NCBI GenBank assembly: GCA_031280855.1
Contig: JAITGH010000062.1
Coordinates: 1 to 7,052, forward strand
DNA from: Oscillospiraceae bacterium
GTDB lineage: Bacteria; Bacillota; Clostridia; Oscillospirales; Oscillospiraceae
Length of the DNA: 7,052 bases
Reading direction: 5' to 3'
The notes under the pieces were generated by a model. That model was not told where the DNA came from and made no database searches. It saw only the letters and a list, made by a program, of their open reading frames with translations. How positions within the stretch are numbered: the stretch's first letter is position 1; each line of letters begins with the position of its first letter. Shown here in pieces: positions 5,733 to 7,052 of this stretch. The position numbers and the translations under genes are program-made.

Positions 5733-7052
5733 ACGCGATTGCTCTCCAGCCACGCCAACGCGGTCTCCGCAAGATGCTCCATCGTCGACGGCTCAAACGG
5801 ATCCGGCAGCCCTGACGCTTCGACCAGCTCCGTGAACGTCTTCGTTCCGGCGTACCCGACAAATCGGCGATACGTTGCCCACGCGCTCTCGTGGTCACTA
5901 AGATCCATCTGCCAAAACGCGAGTGCGTTCGCCTGAGCCAAGCAATAGTCGATATAGTAGAACGGGCGCTCATAGATATGCGACTGCGCTTGCCACCGTC
6001 GGCCTTCACGGTAAAACGGAGTCTCCGACACGTCAAGATACGGGCGGTACTCCGACTCCAGCTTCGCCCATAGTTTGTTGCGCTCATCCGGCGTTATATC
6101 CGAGTTCTCATATATGATATGCTGGAATTCGTCAACCATACAGCCATACGGCAAGAACGTCAACGCCGATGCCGTGTGGCTGTACAGATACTTCTTCGTC
6201 TGAGCGCCAAAGAACAGCTCCATCCACGGGTGAGTCAGGAACTCCATACTCATGGAGTGCGTCTCGGCAGTCTCATAGGTGTACTCGCGCAGCGAGTACG
6301 GGAACACTCCATGGGCGCAGTAGCCCGCGAACGCGTGACCGGCCTCATGAGTCAGCACGTCAATATCGTCGGAGGTACCGTTGAAGTTCGCGAAGATGAA
6401 CTCCGCGTCATACGCGGCAAGCGAGTCACAGTAGCCGCCGCCGGATTTGCCGGGGCGCGTCAGCACATCGAACAGCTCATCCTCCAGCATCGCGTCGATG
6501 AACTGCGCAGTATCATCGCTCAGCTCATGGTACATGCGCTTCCCTGCCTCGAAGATCTGCTCGGGAGTACCAATCGGCTTCGCGTTGCCGTCCGAGAACT
6601 CGTAGGCGTCGTGGTAGAGCGTCAGACGCTCGACTCCGATGCGCTTCGCCTGCTCCGCCTTGAGGCGCTGTACGACCGGCACGATGTAACGCTTCACGCC
6701 CTCACGGAATTTTGCGACTTTCGCCGCATCGTAGCAGTTGCGCGTCATACGATAGTAGCCAAGTTGCACGAAGTTCGGATAGCCGAGCTTACGCGCCATC
6801 TCCCCGCGAATCTTCACTAACTCGTCAAATAACGAGTCGAGCCGCGCCTTATTCCCATCGAACCAATCGCCGCGAGCGTCATAAGATGCTTTACGGACAC
6901 CCGCGTCATCGTTTTGATGATACGGCGCAAGCTGCGCAAGCGTGAGCGTCTTACCATCGAACTCAATCTGAGCAGACGCGAGTAACTTGTCGTACTCCGT
7001 GCAAAGCTTGTTCTCCTCCTGCATGAGCGGAACGATCTCCGGTGAAAACGCC
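5729..7052 (-). CDS. M3-family oligoendopeptidase, 5' end cut by the window
   Basis: Zinc metallopeptidase of the M3 family (oligoendopeptidase F-like), a cytoplasmic enzyme that cuts short peptides. The frame is open across the right edge: nine further codons precede the Met at 7024, so that Met is internal and roughly 100-130 N-terminal residues are missing. Counting from that Met, the zinc site is HEAGH at 226-230 (codons 6349-6335), with the third ligand Glu254 in ETAETHSMSMEF 24 residues later, the usual M3 spacing. Downstream, the substrate-binding region has RRWQAQSHIYERPFYYIDY, matching the His/Tyr-rich segment conserved in M3 peptidases. The part after the zinc site resembles the M3 group that is not classical PepF. 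No signal peptide can be judged because the start is absent. The TGA overlaps the aminotransferase ATG, so this is probably the upstream gene of the same operon. Confidence 0.93.
   Translation of the reverse strand, partial: AFSPEIVPLMQEENKLCTEYDKLLASAQIEFDGKTLTLAQLAPYHQNDDAGVRKASYDARGDWFDGNKARLDSLFDELVKIRGEMARKLGYPNFVQLGYYRMTRNCYDAAKVAKFREGVKRYIVPVVQRLKAEQAKRIGVERLTLYHDAYEFSDGNAKPIGTPEQIFEAGKRMYHELSDDTAQFIDAMLEDELFDVLTRPGKSGGGYCDSLAAYDAEFIFANFNGTSDDIDVLTHEAGHAFAGYCAHGVFPYSLREYTYETAETHSMSMEFLTHPWMELFFGAQTKKYLYSHTASALTFLPYGCMVDEFQHIIYENSDITPDERNKLWAKLESEYRPYLDVSETPFYREGRRWQAQSHIYERPFYYIDYCLAQANALAFWQMDLSDHESAWATYRRFVGYAGTKTFTELVEASGLPDPFEPSTMEHLAETALAWLESNRV
5742..5747 (-). promoter_or_regulatory. 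Shine-Dalgarno site of the aminotransferase
   Basis: GGAGAG lies 9 bases before the ATG at 5732, inside the end of the peptidase gene. Together with the ATGA overlap it favours this start over the in-frame GTG at 5753. Confidence 0.65.

Noticed and set aside
6119..6820. Long plus-strand open frame opposite the M3 peptidase (233 codons).
   Set aside because: It mirrors the codon pattern of the well-supported peptidase, resembles no family, and is rich in Arg, Val and Leu as antisense frames of GC-rich genes are.
1..7052. The hexamer CGCAAG recurs about fifteen times on the plus strand, suggesting an uptake or chi-like motif.
   Set aside because: Every instance checked is the reverse complement of CTT-GCG read in frame as Leu-Ala on the minus strand, so codon preference explains it.

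Overview
All seven genes in this window lie on the minus strand, tightly packed, with about 75 bases of non-coding sequence in total. Reading in the direction of transcription (high to low coordinates) they are: an M3-family oligoendopeptidase (5' end outside the window), a histidinol-phosphate-type aminotransferase, alanine racemase, a class I (C26) glutamine-amidotransferase-like hydrolase, an Sfp-type 4'-phosphopantetheinyl transferase, 1-deoxy-D-xylulose-5-phosphate synthase (dxs), and NAD kinase (nadK, 3' end outside the window). I see no RNA gene, mobile element, CRISPR array, phage gene or terminator hairpin, and no stretch over 300 bases without a gene.

Organism: the style suggests an uncultured Bacillota of the Clostridia type. 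Reasons are the compact operon with 4-base overlaps, strong purine-rich Shine-Dalgarno sites (including a near-perfect GGAGGTGA), the neighbouring dxs and nadK genes, and the clostridial flavour of the aminotransferase (KTLSKSYSLAGLR). This is inference from gene style; no marker here fixes the lineage.

Layout: 7052-3646 is a translationally coupled block (peptidase, aminotransferase, racemase) joined by 4-base stop/start overlaps (ATGA, then TTGA). A 39-base gap with a strong ribosome binding site leads into the C26 hydrolase (3606-2971). A 35-base gap then holds a convincing sigma-70/sigma-A promoter (TTGACA, 17-base spacer, extended TGT, TAGACT). It should drive a second unit of phosphopantetheinyl transferase, dxs and nadK, in which the first two genes overlap by 14 bases and the last two are 2 bases apart.

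How the genes fit together: the upstream unit concerns peptide and amino-acid handling (peptide hydrolysis, transamination, D-alanine for the cell wall, hydrolysis of a gamma-glutamyl-type bond). The downstream unit concerns core cofactor and lipid precursors (carrier-protein activation, isoprenoid precursor synthesis, NADP supply).

This is mainly a housekeeping locus and I do not find a new defence, mobile or secondary-metabolite system. The points worth a second look are smaller: a promoter whose predicted start coincides with the ATG of the transferase (possible leaderless mRNA) and which carries an operator-like dyad; an apparent internal deletion of about one helix in the aminotransferase; an unusually short DXS N-terminus; and an Sfp-type transferase sitting among housekeeping genes.
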